A DNA stretch of 64,000 nucleotides from BJGO01 sp964640655 (GTDB taxonomy: Bacteria; Bacteroidota; Bacteroidia; Chitinophagales; UBA10324), in the NCBI GenBank assembly GCA_964640655.1, contig CAZXFT010000007.1:77426-141425 (forward strand), written 5' to 3'. The position numbers were made by a program, and so were the translations under genes. This document shows, one piece after another, positions 55,964 through 64,000 of the stretch; positions within the stretch are counted from its first letter, which is position 1, and the number at the start of each line of letters is the position of its first letter. The notes under the pieces are model-generated. The model made no database searches. It worked only from the letters and a program-made list of their open reading frames with translations, and was not told where the DNA came from.

Positions 55964-56728
55964 TTATATAGAAAGGGTTAAACCATCATATGCGGCGAAA
56001 ACACCTGCAGGCAATTCTTGCTCCAACTGATTGTGCAAGCCCATTTGATGGCTGATGTGAGTCAGGTAGGTTTGTTGTGCGCCTATAATTCTTGATTCTT
56101 CGATAGCTTCTGAGAGGGTAAAATGAGATATATGGGCCTCGCGTCGAAGAGCATTTAAGACCAACACTTCCGTGTTAAAAATCAATTGTTTGGAATAATC
56201 GGGAATGTGATTGGCATCTGTGATATAAGTAAAATTTTTTATCCTAAAACCAAGCACCGGCATTCTATGATGAAAAACTTCAAACGGTATAAAATTCATG
56301 CTACCTATCTGAAATGCCTCACCGGCTTTGATGGTATGCAAGTCAACTTTAGGAATACCCGGATAATCAGTTTCGTCGAATATGTACTGAAATTCTCTCT
56401 TCAAAGCCATTTGTGTATGAACAGAGGCATAGACATCCATAGCTTTATTGCTGAAGTAGTTAAACGCGCGCACATCATCCATTCCTGCGGTATGGTCTTT
56501 ATGGCTATGTGTAAATATTAATGCATCCAAATGCTTCACATGTTCTCTAAGCATCTGTTGTCTGAAATCAGGACCCGAGTCAATAACCACACATGTGCCG
56601 TCATCTTCAATCATCACACTACTGCGTAGGCGTTTATCGCGCAGGTCGCTTGAACCGCATACATTACATTTACAGGCAATCAGCGGAACGCCTTGTGAAG
56701 TGCCGGTTCCGAGAAAGGTTACTTTCAA
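55964..56728 (-). CDS. PhnP-like MBL-fold metallo-hydrolase
   Basis: The 254-aa protein has the metallo-beta-lactamase fold metal motif THSHKDH (His74, His76, Asp78, His79), with further ligand candidates in SGPDFRQQ and YLTHISHQMGLH. The N-terminal LGTGTSQGVPLIACKCNVC, with three Cys, resembles the zinc-binding insert of PhnP, a cyclic-phosphate phosphodiesterase. No phn genes are nearby, so the substrate is open; a general phosphodiesterase role is plausible. It overlaps the upstream 90-aa gene by four bases. Confidence 0.88.
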   Translation of the reverse strand: MKVTFLGTGTSQGVPLIACKCNVCGSSDLRDKRLRSSVMIEDDGTCVVIDSGPDFRQQMLREHVKHLDALIFTHSHKDHTAGMDDVRAFNYFSNKAMDVYASVHTQMALKREFQYIFDETDYPGIPKVDLHTIKAGEAFQIGSMNFIPFEVFHHRMPVLGFRIKNFTYITDANHIPDYSKQLIFNTEVLVLNALRREAHISHFTLSEAIEESRIIGAQQTYLTHISHQMGLHNQLEQELPAGVFAAYDGLTLSI

Positions 56729-56997
56729 TTGTAACGGTTTGCCTCTTTTAAATATTTAAGAAACTGAGCGTTCTTTTCCGAAAGCGTCCCATCATTTATT
56801 TCAAGAGTTGGAATGATGTCAAGAAAACTGTTGATGCGTGACTCGGTATTGAAGAACTTATTAATCACCACTACTCGTTTATCTTTTAAAACACAATAAC
56901 CTGCTTTAAAATTTCCTTTCTCATAGCGCACATTATATGCAGCTTCTTTCATCAGGTCTTCAATCTTTGCTAACGTAGTGCTTGTGTACTTAAACAT
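56725..56997 (-). CDS. Small conserved-looking protein coupled to the metallo-hydrolase
   Basis: The 90-aa product starts at MFKYTSTTLAKIEDL. An ATG seven codons upstream overlaps a TAATTTTG promoter box and is less likely. It shows an amphipathic N-terminal helix, then YNVRYEKGNFKAGYCVLKDKRVVVINKFF as likely beta-strands, then a helical C-terminus. I do not recognise a named family, although the sequence looks like a conserved Bacteroidota protein. The four-base stop-start overlap with the PhnP-like gene suggests the two act together. Confidence 0.65.
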   Translation of the reverse strand: MFKYTSTTLAKIEDLMKEAAYNVRYEKGNFKAGYCVLKDKRVVVINKFFNTESRINSFLDIIPTLEINDGTLSEKNAQFLKYLKEANRYN

Positions 56998-57015
56998 GTT
57001 TTTAATCTCTGCTTT

Positions 57016-57023
57016 CAAAATTA
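57016..57023 (-). promoter_or_regulatory. -7 box for the 90-aa protein/metallo-hydrolase/LRR transcript
   Basis: On the minus strand, TAATTTTG fits TAnnTTTG, 18 bases before the chosen ATG. It overlaps an alternative upstream ATG, which supports the shorter start. A TTG lies about 23 bases further upstream. Confidence 0.45.
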
Positions 57024-57051
57024 ACTTGGAATTTTACTTGTATTTACAACT

Positions 57052-57696
57052 ATGTACACAAAGAAATTCACACACTTACTATGGATACTGATAATTGCAA
57101 ATTCAGCAACAGCACAACAATTCAGCGGAGGGTTTTATGCCGGTATCATAGGTTCACAAATTGACGGCGATCAAACTGCGGGATTTAACAAAGGTGGGTT
57201 AAACATTGCTGCAACAGTTCAGTATCCAATTGCCGACAAATTTTTTATGTCTATGGATATTGGTTTTGCCCAAAAAGGTGCTCAGTCAAAAACCACATTT
57301 GGATTTCCAAGGGCACTATATATCAATGTTAATTATGTGGATATACCACTTTGCATCAACTTTTACGACAGGCAGCATGTGGGTTTTACCGCCGGTTTGC
57401 AATACAGCAGAACAGTAGGTAGTATCAAACAGGAAATCATCAATCTGCCAAATAGTTCAAGGACGTTCGGATTAGATACTTTTGAAAAGGATGATATACA
57501 GGTTATTTTAGGTGGCACCTATTATTTTACACCGAAACTAAATCTGAATATCAGGTATGGCTATTCATTATTTCCAATGGGATATAGTAAAGGCAGTCTT
57601 TACAGAAATAATGCAGCCTTCAATAATGTCATACACATACGTCTTGGGTTCATATTAGGTCAGGAATTTGATGAAATTAAAAGCAAGAAAAAATGA
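57052..57696 (+). CDS. PorT-family outer-membrane beta-barrel protein
   Basis: The 214-aa protein has a signal peptide (MYTKKFTHLLWILIIANSAT, cleavage near AQQ), followed by an eight-strand-type barrel: FSGGFYAGIIGSQIDGDQTAGFNKGGLNIAATVQYP, LYINVNYVDIPLCINFYD, and C-terminal LNLNIRYGYSLFPMG and HIRLGFILG. This pattern (ligand-free small barrel with GFYAGIxxSQxDGD) matches PorT/OMP_b-brl_2 proteins. Function is unknown. It overlaps the following oxidase gene by four bases, so it is probably first in a three-gene transcript. Confidence 0.82.
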   Translation: MYTKKFTHLLWILIIANSATAQQFSGGFYAGIIGSQIDGDQTAGFNKGGLNIAATVQYPIADKFFMSMDIGFAQKGAQSKTTFGFPRALYINVNYVDIPLCINFYDRQHVGFTAGLQYSRTVGSIKQEIINLPNSSRTFGLDTFEKDDIQVILGGTYYFTPKLNLNIRYGYSLFPMGYSKGSLYRNNAAFNNVIHIRLGFILGQEFDEIKSKKK

Positions 57697-59093
57697 TAGT
57701 GTCGACTGCGGATGTGCAATTTTTTATGTCCATTGTTGGTGAAGAATATTTAGTTAATCATCAGCACGAAAAATTTGAACGTTACACACACGATGAAACC
57801 GAAGACCTGAGATATGCACCTGCTTTGGTTATTATTCCCAAAGCGGTTGAAGAAGTTTCAAAAATTCTTGCCTATTGTAATAAACAAAAGATTCCGCTTA
57901 CTACACGCGGTGCAGGAACAGGGTTGAGTGGTGGAGCATTAGCTTTCCACGGTGGTGTAGTATTGAGCACTGAAAGATTCAACAAGATATTAGAAATCAA
58001 TGAACGCAACGGTTATGTTATTACGGAGCCGGGTGTAATTACAGAAGTATTACAAAACACTTTAAAAGAACGGGGTTGGTTTTATCCTCCTGACCCTGCC
58101 AGCAGAGGCTCTTGTTTTATAGGTGGGAATGTGGCAGAAAATTCAGGTGGACCAAAAGCGGTGAAGTACGGTGTGGTAAAAGATTATGTGATGAATCTTG
58201 AAATGGTATTACCGGATGGTGAAGTAATTTGGACCGGTGCAAATGTGATCAAAAATGCAACCGGTTATAATCTGACACAACTTCTTGTTGGTAGTGAAGG
58301 AACGTTAGGAGTCGTTACAAAAATTGTTTTGAAGATAATTCCTCATCCGCAGTTTGATGTACTTCTTATGGCTCCGTTTCAATCTGCAACAGATGCCTGT
58401 GCTGCAGTAGCGTCTATATTCGCCGCAGGCATTACTCCTTCGGCTATGGAATTTATGGAGCGTGATGCCATTGAATGGGCCTTGAAATTCACTGGTTCTG
58501 AAATGATTTTACCTGAGCATATACAAGCTCATTTACTAATAGAACTCGACGGCAATAATATGGATGTATTGATGCAAGAAGCAGAAAAGGTATCTGTAGA
58601 ATTGGAAAAGCACGGATGTGGTGAAATACTTTTTGCAGATAGTGCGCAACAAAAAGCTGATTTATGGAAGTTGAGAAGAAGTGTGGCCGAAGCGGTGAAA
58701 TCAAATTCCATTTATAAAGAAGAAGACACTATTGTACCCCGTGCACATTTACCCGAGTTATTATGCGCTGTTAAACAAATTGGTAAAAAGTATGGTTTCA
58801 AATCAGTGTGTTATGGGCATGCCGGTGATGGCAATTTACACGTCAACATTATCAAAGGTACACTGAGCGAAGAACAATGGATCCATTCATTGCCTAACGC
58901 CATCAGCGAAATATTCACAGAAGTTGTGAAACTTGGCGGCACACTAAGCGGTGAACACGGAATTGGATTGGTACAAAAAAATTATATGCCCATTGCACTT
59001 AACAAAACTCAATTGTCGTTAATGCAAAAAATAAAGCAGGTGTTTGATCCTAACAACATATTAAATCCAGGTAAAATTTTTCCGGACACATGA
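57693..59093 (+). CDS. GlcD-type FAD-linked oxidase
   Basis: The 466-aa cytoplasmic flavoprotein belongs to the FAD-binding type-4 (PCMH) oxidases with a vanillyl-alcohol-oxidase-type C-domain. FAD-binding TTRGAGTGLSGGALAF is at about 67-82, PPDPASRGSCFIGGNVAENSGGP is in the middle, and SVCYGHAGDGNLHVNI and LSGEHGIGLVQKNYM are in the C-domain. Glycolate oxidase subunit D and D-lactate dehydrogenase have this layout; without glcE/glcF nearby, the hydroxyacid substrate is uncertain. Both flanking genes overlap it by four bases. Confidence 0.9.
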   Translation: MIVSTADVQFFMSIVGEEYLVNHQHEKFERYTHDETEDLRYAPALVIIPKAVEEVSKILAYCNKQKIPLTTRGAGTGLSGGALAFHGGVVLSTERFNKILEINERNGYVITEPGVITEVLQNTLKERGWFYPPDPASRGSCFIGGNVAENSGGPKAVKYGVVKDYVMNLEMVLPDGEVIWTGANVIKNATGYNLTQLLVGSEGTLGVVTKIVLKIIPHPQFDVLLMAPFQSATDACAAVASIFAAGITPSAMEFMERDAIEWALKFTGSEMILPEHIQAHLLIELDGNNMDVLMQEAEKVSVELEKHGCGEILFADSAQQKADLWKLRRSVAEAVKSNSIYKEEDTIVPRAHLPELLCAVKQIGKKYGFKSVCYGHAGDGNLHVNIIKGTLSEEQWIHSLPNAISEIFTEVVKLGGTLSGEHGIGLVQKNYMPIALNKTQLSLMQKIKQVFDPNNILNPGKIFPDT

Positions 59094-59662
59094 ATCGATA
59101 CTTCTTGTTTAAAATATTATTTATAACAATGCTTGCATGCTGCCAGAGTCAGGCTAATGCATCAGATGGTGAACCCAAACAGCGTTTCAGCTTAAAGGAT
59201 AGAATCTTTTTTGGTGGTGGCGCTACATTATCTTTTGGTAACATTACCTTAGTTGGTGCTTCACCCATAGTAGGATACAAGGTCAATAAGCGCTTAGCAG
59301 CAGGTATGGGTGTAGAATATTTATACTACAGAGAAAAGTGGCAGCGCACAGGACCTGTTTACCAAACATCTATTTATGGTGCTAACCTATTTGCCCGTTA
59401 TCGTATATCCGATAAACTTTTTGCACACACGGAATATGGTTTCACCAACTGGGAAATTCCGGTATTTGATCCGGTTGCTTACCGATATACCACCGAGCGA
59501 AGAAATGTTCCTCAACTACTATTAGGTGGGGGTTATATTCAACCGATTAGTCAGCGATCATCATTTATTCTGATGGCATTATATGATGTACTCTATAACC
59601 CTCTAACCAGTGTAAATCAACGACCATTTATCTTCCGAGCGGGATTTAATGTAGGTTTTTAA
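59090..59662 (+). CDS. Small outer-membrane beta-barrel protein
   Basis: The 190-aa product has a signal peptide (MNRYFLFKILFITMLACCQSQANA) and a short barrel domain with FGGGATLSFGNITLVGASPIVGYKVNKRLAAGMGVEYLYYREKW at the start and PFIFRAGFNVGF at the end, where the final Phe is a barrel-assembly signal. No specific family is recognised. It is the last gene of a transcript with the PorT-like and GlcD-type genes and ends just before a shared terminator. Confidence 0.7.
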   Translation: MNRYFLFKILFITMLACCQSQANASDGEPKQRFSLKDRIFFGGGATLSFGNITLVGASPIVGYKVNKRLAAGMGVEYLYYREKWQRTGPVYQTSIYGANLFARYRISDKLFAHTEYGFTNWEIPVFDPVAYRYTTERRNVPQLLLGGGYIQPISQRSSFILMALYDVLYNPLTSVNQRPFIFRAGFNVGF

Positions 59663-59670
59663 TATTAAAA

Positions 59671-59696
59671 AAGCCGTATCATCGCTGATACGGCTT
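59671..59696. terminator. Bidirectional Rho-independent terminator
   Basis: A perfect 11-bp stem (AAGCCGTATCA/TGATACGGCTT) with a TCGC loop lies between convergent genes. The minus-strand side is followed by TTTTTTAATATT, making it a strong end for the SprB-like adhesin gene. Confidence 0.92.
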
Positions 59697-59721
59697 CTTA
59701 CTAAATATTCGATATCGCGAA

Positions 59722-62700
59722 TTATTGCTTAATTACCTTCATGGTCTTGCGTCCTTTTTCATCTTCCGCAACCACCATATAGGCTCCTGCTGCAAGTTGA
59801 TTAATATCGAAACGAATGGTAGTGGTTGACTCTATCATCAAAGATTGATTCAACACTTCCTGACCAATGTAATTGTATACACGAACAACAGTATTACCCT
59901 GGAATCCTTCCAGTAAAACATTCAATAATGAAGCAGCAGGATTAGGGTATACATTCATAGTACGAATGCTTAATTCCTCGCTTTGCTCTTCAACACGACA
60001 TGTTCCAACACTCAATACTATAGTTTCAACCTTTGAACATCCTTTTGCATCTACTACTGTGAGTTTGTAAGTACCCACTTTTAAGAAACTGATGATGTTT
60101 GAACCACTTGAAGTGTAGTTATTAGGACCTGACCAGTAGTATTGATAAGGAGAAGTACCTCCTGAAACAACCGCTTTAATCTTACCATTGCTGGCAGTAT
60201 TTGATGTAGGATTGGTTTTGGTAATACAGATTGAAATGGCAGTAGGCTGGGTAATAGTAAACGATTTCGTAGCCGTGCAGCTATTGGCATCTTTCACCGT
60301 GACTCTATAAGTACCGGCAGAGAGATTGTTCAGATTCTTAGATGTAGAAATAATAGTTGTACTACCGGATCTTCTCCATTTATATGTAAATGGTGTTGTA
60401 CCGCCACTTACATTTAACACGATAGCACCATTACCACTACCATTACAAGTTAAGTGTGTTAATGTTCCACTAAGCACCATAGGCACAGGAGCAGTTATGG
60501 TGACAGACCCTGTCTTAGAACAGAACTTATCTTTAACTGTAAACGAGTATGTTCCAGCGGGTAAACCTGTGCGTGTAAACGTTGTTGCACCGTTGTTCCA
60601 GATAATGCTGTAAGGAGATGTTCCGCCACTTGGTGTAACTGTTGCACTTCCGGTACCATTGCAATAAGACTGACAGGTAATGTTAGTTTGTGTGATACTG
60701 AAACTTAAAGGTGTAGGTTGTGTGATAACCTCACTTGCAGTAGCTGTACAACCAGACGCATTAGTTACCGTTACTGATATGGCTCCGGCAAATACAACAT
60801 TATTGGTATGAGAGGTTGTGTTTACAGAAGCTGTAACACCATTAGACCAACTTACTTGGTATGGTGCTCCGCCACCAGAGATGGTTACTTTTGCAAATGT
60901 TGACTCTCCATTACACTTAATGGTACCATTGGTAATATTTGCTGTAATACCAGGACTTGCAACTATGTATACCGAACCTGATTTCTGACAATTAAATTTA
61001 TCATAAACAGTAAAGTAGTAGTAGCCTGCACACAATTGAGTACGGTTAGTTGCAGTAACTCCATCAGCCCAAACTACAGAGTATGGTGATGTTCCACCAG
61101 TAGGCGTAATGGTTACAGTTCCACTGCAAGATGATGCACAGTTAGCATCAGTTTTAACCATAGTAAAGTCAACTGCATTAGGTTGTGTAATATTCTTAGT
61201 TGCAGTCGCTGAACATCCGTTAATGTCAGTAACGGTTACTGAGATATTACCGGCTGCAATGTTATTAACCGATGCAGAGGTTGCATTAACCACCGTGTTG
61301 CTGCCATTAGACCAGTTTATTGTATAAGGTGCATTTCCACTGATAATGTTTACGGTTACTGTAGTAGTGCCACCATTGCAAAGAATGTTATTATTTGTTA
61401 ATGACACTGAGCTGATACAAGGAGCATCGCAAGTCAAACCAAAGTCAACAACTGTTGAACATTGATTAGCGTCGTAAATTGTTACAAAGTATATACCCGG
61501 ACAAAGGTTAGTAGGATTAAAACCACTTATACCTGCCTGAGACCAAACTGCTGTGTAAGAGCCTGTGCCACCGCTTACGTTGATAGTAGCAGAACCATTA
61601 CAGCTATTGCCTTGACATAAAGATGGATTAGCTTTTACTACAGATGCTGTTAAAACATTCGGCTGAGTGATGTTTGTTGATTTAACCGTAGAACAACCAT
61701 TTGCACTGGTTACAGTTACACTGAAATTACCTGCAGGTATGTTAGAAACTGAAGCCGTATTTGTAATGGTTGAAGTACTTGTACCGTTAGACCATATTAC
61801 ACTGTATGGTGCAGTACCACCAGTTATTGTTGCTGTAACCTGAGTAGTGCCTCCATTGCAAAGTATTGGATTTACCTGAAGTGCGACTGAAGGACCGTTA
61901 GAAGCATTTATTTGAACTGAGCCGGTTGAACAACAATTAAACTTGTCGTAAATACTGAAGAAGTAAACACCTGCACACAAGCCTGTGCGGGTAGTTGCAG
62001 TTGTACCACCTGACCATACTACAGTATATGGAGCAGTACCTCCGTAAGGATTCACCGTTACAGATCCATTACAAGCACCACATGTTGTGTTTTGTTTAAC
62101 GTATGTAAACGCAAGGAATGAAGGTTGAGAAATGTTCTTTGAACCAGTAGCTGAACATCCGTTAGCGTCAGTAACTGTTACCGAGAACATTCCCGCACCA
62201 ATACCATTTATCGAAGCAGTATTTGAATTAGTTGTTGTTGTAACACCATTTGACCACTGAATAGTAAAAGGTGCTGTACCTGAATTGATGTTTACATATG
62301 CTGTAGTTGTACCTCCATTACATAGGATGTAATCGCTGGTAACAGTAACAGAACTGATACAAGGAGCATCACATACCAAGCCAAAATCAACAACAGTTGA
62401 ACATTGATTGGCATCGTAAATTGTTACGAAATAGATGCCAGGACAAAGATACGTTGGATTTAATCCGCTGATGCCAGGTTGAGACCAAACAGCTGTATAA
62501 TTACCAGTGCCACCCTGAGGTGTAATTAATGCAGAACCATTACACTGATTACCCTGACATAAAGTTGGATTTACTTTAGCGACAGTTGCAGAAACAGGAG
62601 ATAATTCGGTTACTTGATATGATGCATTATTAGAACAAGTGTTTGCATCAGTTACAGTAACTGAGTATGAACCTGTTGAGCTAACTGTTACACATTGTTC

Positions 62701-64000
62701 AGTTGAGCCATTAAACCAAGAATAGTTTAATCCTGGAGTGGCACAAATGGTAGTAACTCCTCCATTACAGAATGCACTATTTCCTGTAATCTGAATTTGA
62801 GGTTTGTAGTTGATCGTTACATTGTATGTATGAACTGAATCACATCCTGCTGCATTAGTATAAGTCACATTGTGTGAACCGCTGGCAGTATAAGTAATAC
62901 CTCCGATAGTTAAGCTGTTACAAGCTACGTGGTTGCTTGAACCCGTGTTGCTGTAGTTGATCGTTACATTGTATGTATGAACTGAATCACATCCTGCTGC
63001 ATTAGTATAAGTCACATTGTGTGAACCGCTGGCAGTGTAAGTAACGCCGCCGATAGTTAATGAGTTACAAGCTACGTGGTTACTTGAACCTAAACTAAAG
63101 ATGTTAATATCTACATTATAAGTATGTACCGAGTCGCAACCGGCAGCGTTCGTGTATGTAACACTATGAGAGCCATCAGAAGTATAAGTTACTCCTCCGA
63201 TAGTTAATGAGTTACAAGCTACGTGGTTGCTTGAACCGGTGTTGCTGTAGTTGATCGTTACATTGTATGTATGAATTGAATCGCAACCTGCTGCATTAGT
63301 ATAAGTCACATTGTGTGAACCGCTGGCAGTATAGGTAACGCCACCGATAGTTAATGAGTTACAAGCTACGTGGTTGCTTGAACCGGTGTTGCTGTAGTTG
63401 ATCGTTACATTGTATGTATGAACTGAATCACATCCTGCTGCATTAGTATAAGTCACATTGTGTGAACCACTGGCAGTGTATGTAACGCCTCCGATAGTTA
63501 ATGAGTTACAAGCTACGTGGTTGCTTGAACCTAAACTAAAGATGTTAATATCTACATTATAAGTATGTACCGAGTCGCAACCGGCAGCGTTCGTGTATGT
63601 AACACTATGAGAGCCATCAGAAGTATAAGTTACTCCTCCGATAGTTAATGAGTTACAAGCTACGTGGTTGCTTGAACCAGTGTTGCTGTAGTTGATCGTT
63701 ACATTATAAGTATGAATTGAATCGCAACCTGCTGCATTAGTATAAGTCACATTATGTGAACCGCTGGCAGTATAGGTAACGCCTCCGATTGTCAGTGAGT
63801 TACAAGCTACGTGGTTGCTTGAACCAGTGTTGCTGTAGTTGATCGTTACATTGTATGTATGAACTGAATCACATCCTGCTGCATTAGTATAAGTCACATT
63901 GTGTGAACCGCTGGCAGTATAAGTAATACCTCCGATAGTTAAGCTGTTACAAGCTACGTGGTTGCTTGAACCCGTGTTGCTGTAGTTGATCGTTACATTA
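59722..64000 (-). CDS. Giant SprB-like adhesin with T9SS type-A sorting domain (N-terminus beyond the right edge)
   Basis: The reading frame is open through base 64000, so this is the C-terminal ~1426 residues of a longer protein; the internal ATG at 63897 is not a real start. From the window edge inward come more than seven 49-aa tandem repeats with conserved SSNHVACNSLTIGGVTYT and YTNAAGCDS, then about eleven SprB-type repeats (GGTxPYxVxWSNGxTxTxxTxLxAGxYxVTVTDxNGC), then a T9SS type-A sorting domain (VYPNPAASLLNVLLEGFQGN ... AYMVVAEDEKGRKTMKVIKQ) at the extreme C-terminus. Paired cysteines in the repeats suggest disulfides. By analogy with SprB it may be a surface adhesin for gliding or attachment. 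Confidence 0.9.
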   Translation of the reverse strand, partial: NVTINYSNTGSSNHVACNSLTIGGITYTASGSHNVTYTNAAGCDSVHTYNVTINYSNTGSSNHVACNSLTIGGVTYTASGSHNVTYTNAAGCDSIHTYNVTINYSNTGSSNHVACNSLTIGGVTYTSDGSHSVTYTNAAGCDSVHTYNVDINIFSLGSSNHVACNSLTIGGVTYTASGSHNVTYTNAAGCDSVHTYNVTINYSNTGSSNHVACNSLTIGGVTYTASGSHNVTYTNAAGCDSIHTYNVTINYSNTGSSNHVACNSLTIGGVTYTSDGSHSVTYTNAAGCDSVHTYNVDINIFSLGSSNHVACNSLTIGGVTYTASGSHNVTYTNAAGCDSVHTYNVTINYSNTGSSNHVACNSLTIGGITYTASGSHNVTYTNAAGCDSVHTYNVTINYKPQIQITGNSAFCNGGVTTICATPGLNYSWFNGSTEQCVTVSSTGSYSVTVTDANTCSNNASYQVTELSPVSATVAKVNPTLCQGNQCNGSALITPQGGTGNYTAVWSQPGISGLNPTYLCPGIYFVTIYDANQCSTVVDFGLVCDAPCISSVTVTSDYILCNGGTTTAYVNINSGTAPFTIQWSNGVTTTTNSNTASINGIGAGMFSVTVTDANGCSATGSKNISQPSFLAFTYVKQNTTCGACNGSVTVNPYGGTAPYTVVWSGGTTATTRTGLCAGVYFFSIYDKFNCCSTGSVQINASNGPSVALQVNPILCNGGTTQVTATITGGTAPYSVIWSNGTSTSTITNTASVSNIPAGNFSVTVTSANGCSTVKSTNITQPNVLTASVVKANPSLCQGNSCNGSATINVSGGTGSYTAVWSQAGISGFNPTNLCPGIYFVTIYDANQCSTVVDFGLTCDAPCISSVSLTNNNILCNGGTTTVTVNIISGNAPYTINWSNGSNTVVNATSASVNNIAAGNISVTVTDINGCSATATKNITQPNAVDFTMVKTDANCASSCSGTVTITPTGGTSPYSVVWADGVTATNRTQLCAGYYYFTVYDKFNCQKSGSVYIVASPGITANITNGTIKCNGESTFAKVTISGGGAPYQVSWSNGVTASVNTTSHTNNVVFAGAISVTVTNASGCTATASEVITQPTPLSFSITQTNITCQSYCNGTGSATVTPSGGTSPYSIIWNNGATTFTRTGLPAGTYSFTVKDKFCSKTGSVTITAPVPMVLSGTLTHLTCNGSGNGAIVLNVSGGTTPFTYKWRRSGSTTIISTSKNLNNLSAGTYRVTVKDANSCTATKSFTITQPTAISICITKTNPTSNTASNGKIKAVVSGGTSPYQYYWSGPNNYTSSGSNIISFLKVGTYKLTVVDAKGCSKVETIVLSVGTCRVEEQSEELSIRTMNVYPNPAASLLNVLLEGFQGNTVVRVYNYIGQEVLNQSLMIESTTTIRFDINQLAAGAYMVVAEDEKGRKTMKVIKQ
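62813..64000 (-). repeat. 147-bp tandem repeat array inside the SprB-like gene
   Basis: The sequence around GTTACAAGCTACGTGGTT recurs at exact 147-base steps (about 62920, 63067, 63214, 63361, 63508, 63655, 63802 and 63949), giving at least seven full 49-codon units plus a partial one at the edge. Three unit variants (ending VTINYSNTG after SV, VTINYSNTG after SI, and VDINIFSLG) recur in the same order, so a 441-bp higher-order unit is present. Confidence 0.92.

Noticed and set aside
62813..64000. Regular 147-bp repeats considered as a CRISPR array
   Set aside because: The whole period is one open frame encoding 49-aa units, the spacers are as conserved as the repeats, and the frame continues into SprB-type repeats.

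Overview
The window is a 64 kb stretch of a low-GC (roughly 38-42 % by eye) chromosome from a member of the Bacteroidota, most likely an environmental Chitinophagales/Sphingobacteriales-like lineage. The evidence is the core type IX secretion system (T9SS) and gliding genes porP-gldK-gldL-gldM-gldN, several large secreted proteins ending in T9SS type-A sorting domains, SprB-type repeats, TonB-dependent receptors with carboxypeptidase-D-like N-domains, DUF4271 and DUF5723 proteins, and TAnnTTTG promoter -7 boxes upstream of several genes. No prophage, insertion sequence, CRISPR array, rRNA operon or replication origin was seen.

Layout. 0-7.8 kb: an OmpA/TSP3 outer-membrane protein, an LD-carboxypeptidase, metG, murB, two tandem tRNA-Arg genes and a small beta-barrel protein. 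7.9-13.5 kb: a complete minus-strand SUF iron-sulfur operon (sufB-C-D-S-E-T), then greA. 14.1-22.9 kb: a terminator-bounded, single-promoter minus-strand operon of three surface genes (TonB-dependent receptor, a 1269-aa exoprotein, a PorV/PorQ-like barrel). 23-30.5 kb: a 2-hydroxyacid dehydrogenase translationally coupled to rsmA/ksgA, a divergent leucyl aminopeptidase-pdxA pair, a small secreted protein, a GT-C-like membrane protein and an FN3 protein. 30.5-37.8 kb: a minus-strand run with a WG-repeat protein, a MuiA-family protein, and a set of small soluble families (DinB-like, three DUF1801-type, VOC, SRPBCC, DUF1905) surrounding a 285-aa protein with a possible caspase/gingipain-type His-Cys dyad. 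38-41 kb: a secreted RCC1-propeller protein. 41.5-53.1 kb: the T9SS/gliding core gldN-M-L-K and porP, directly behind a thioredoxin-domain YyaL protein, hemD with an unusual lysine-rich tail, DUF4271 and an Omp85-like protein. 53.2-59.7 kb: hemW, a leucine-rich-repeat protein, a PhnP-like metallo-hydrolase with a small partner, two beta-barrel proteins and a GlcD-type oxidase. 59.7-64 kb: the C-terminal part of a giant SprB-like T9SS adhesin with 147-bp tandem repeats, cut by the right window edge.

How it fits together. Much of the window is cell-envelope biology: PorP and GldKLMN form the T9SS motor and ring, and the RCC1 protein, the SprB-like adhesin and probably the 1269-aa exoprotein are its cargo. 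The TonB receptor/exoprotein/PorV-like trio looks like a dedicated surface module in which a secreted protein, its possible outer-membrane shuttle and a TonB-gated transporter are made together. That trio, the clan-CD-like 285-aa protein and the higher-order repeat structure of the adhesin are the parts most worth following up.
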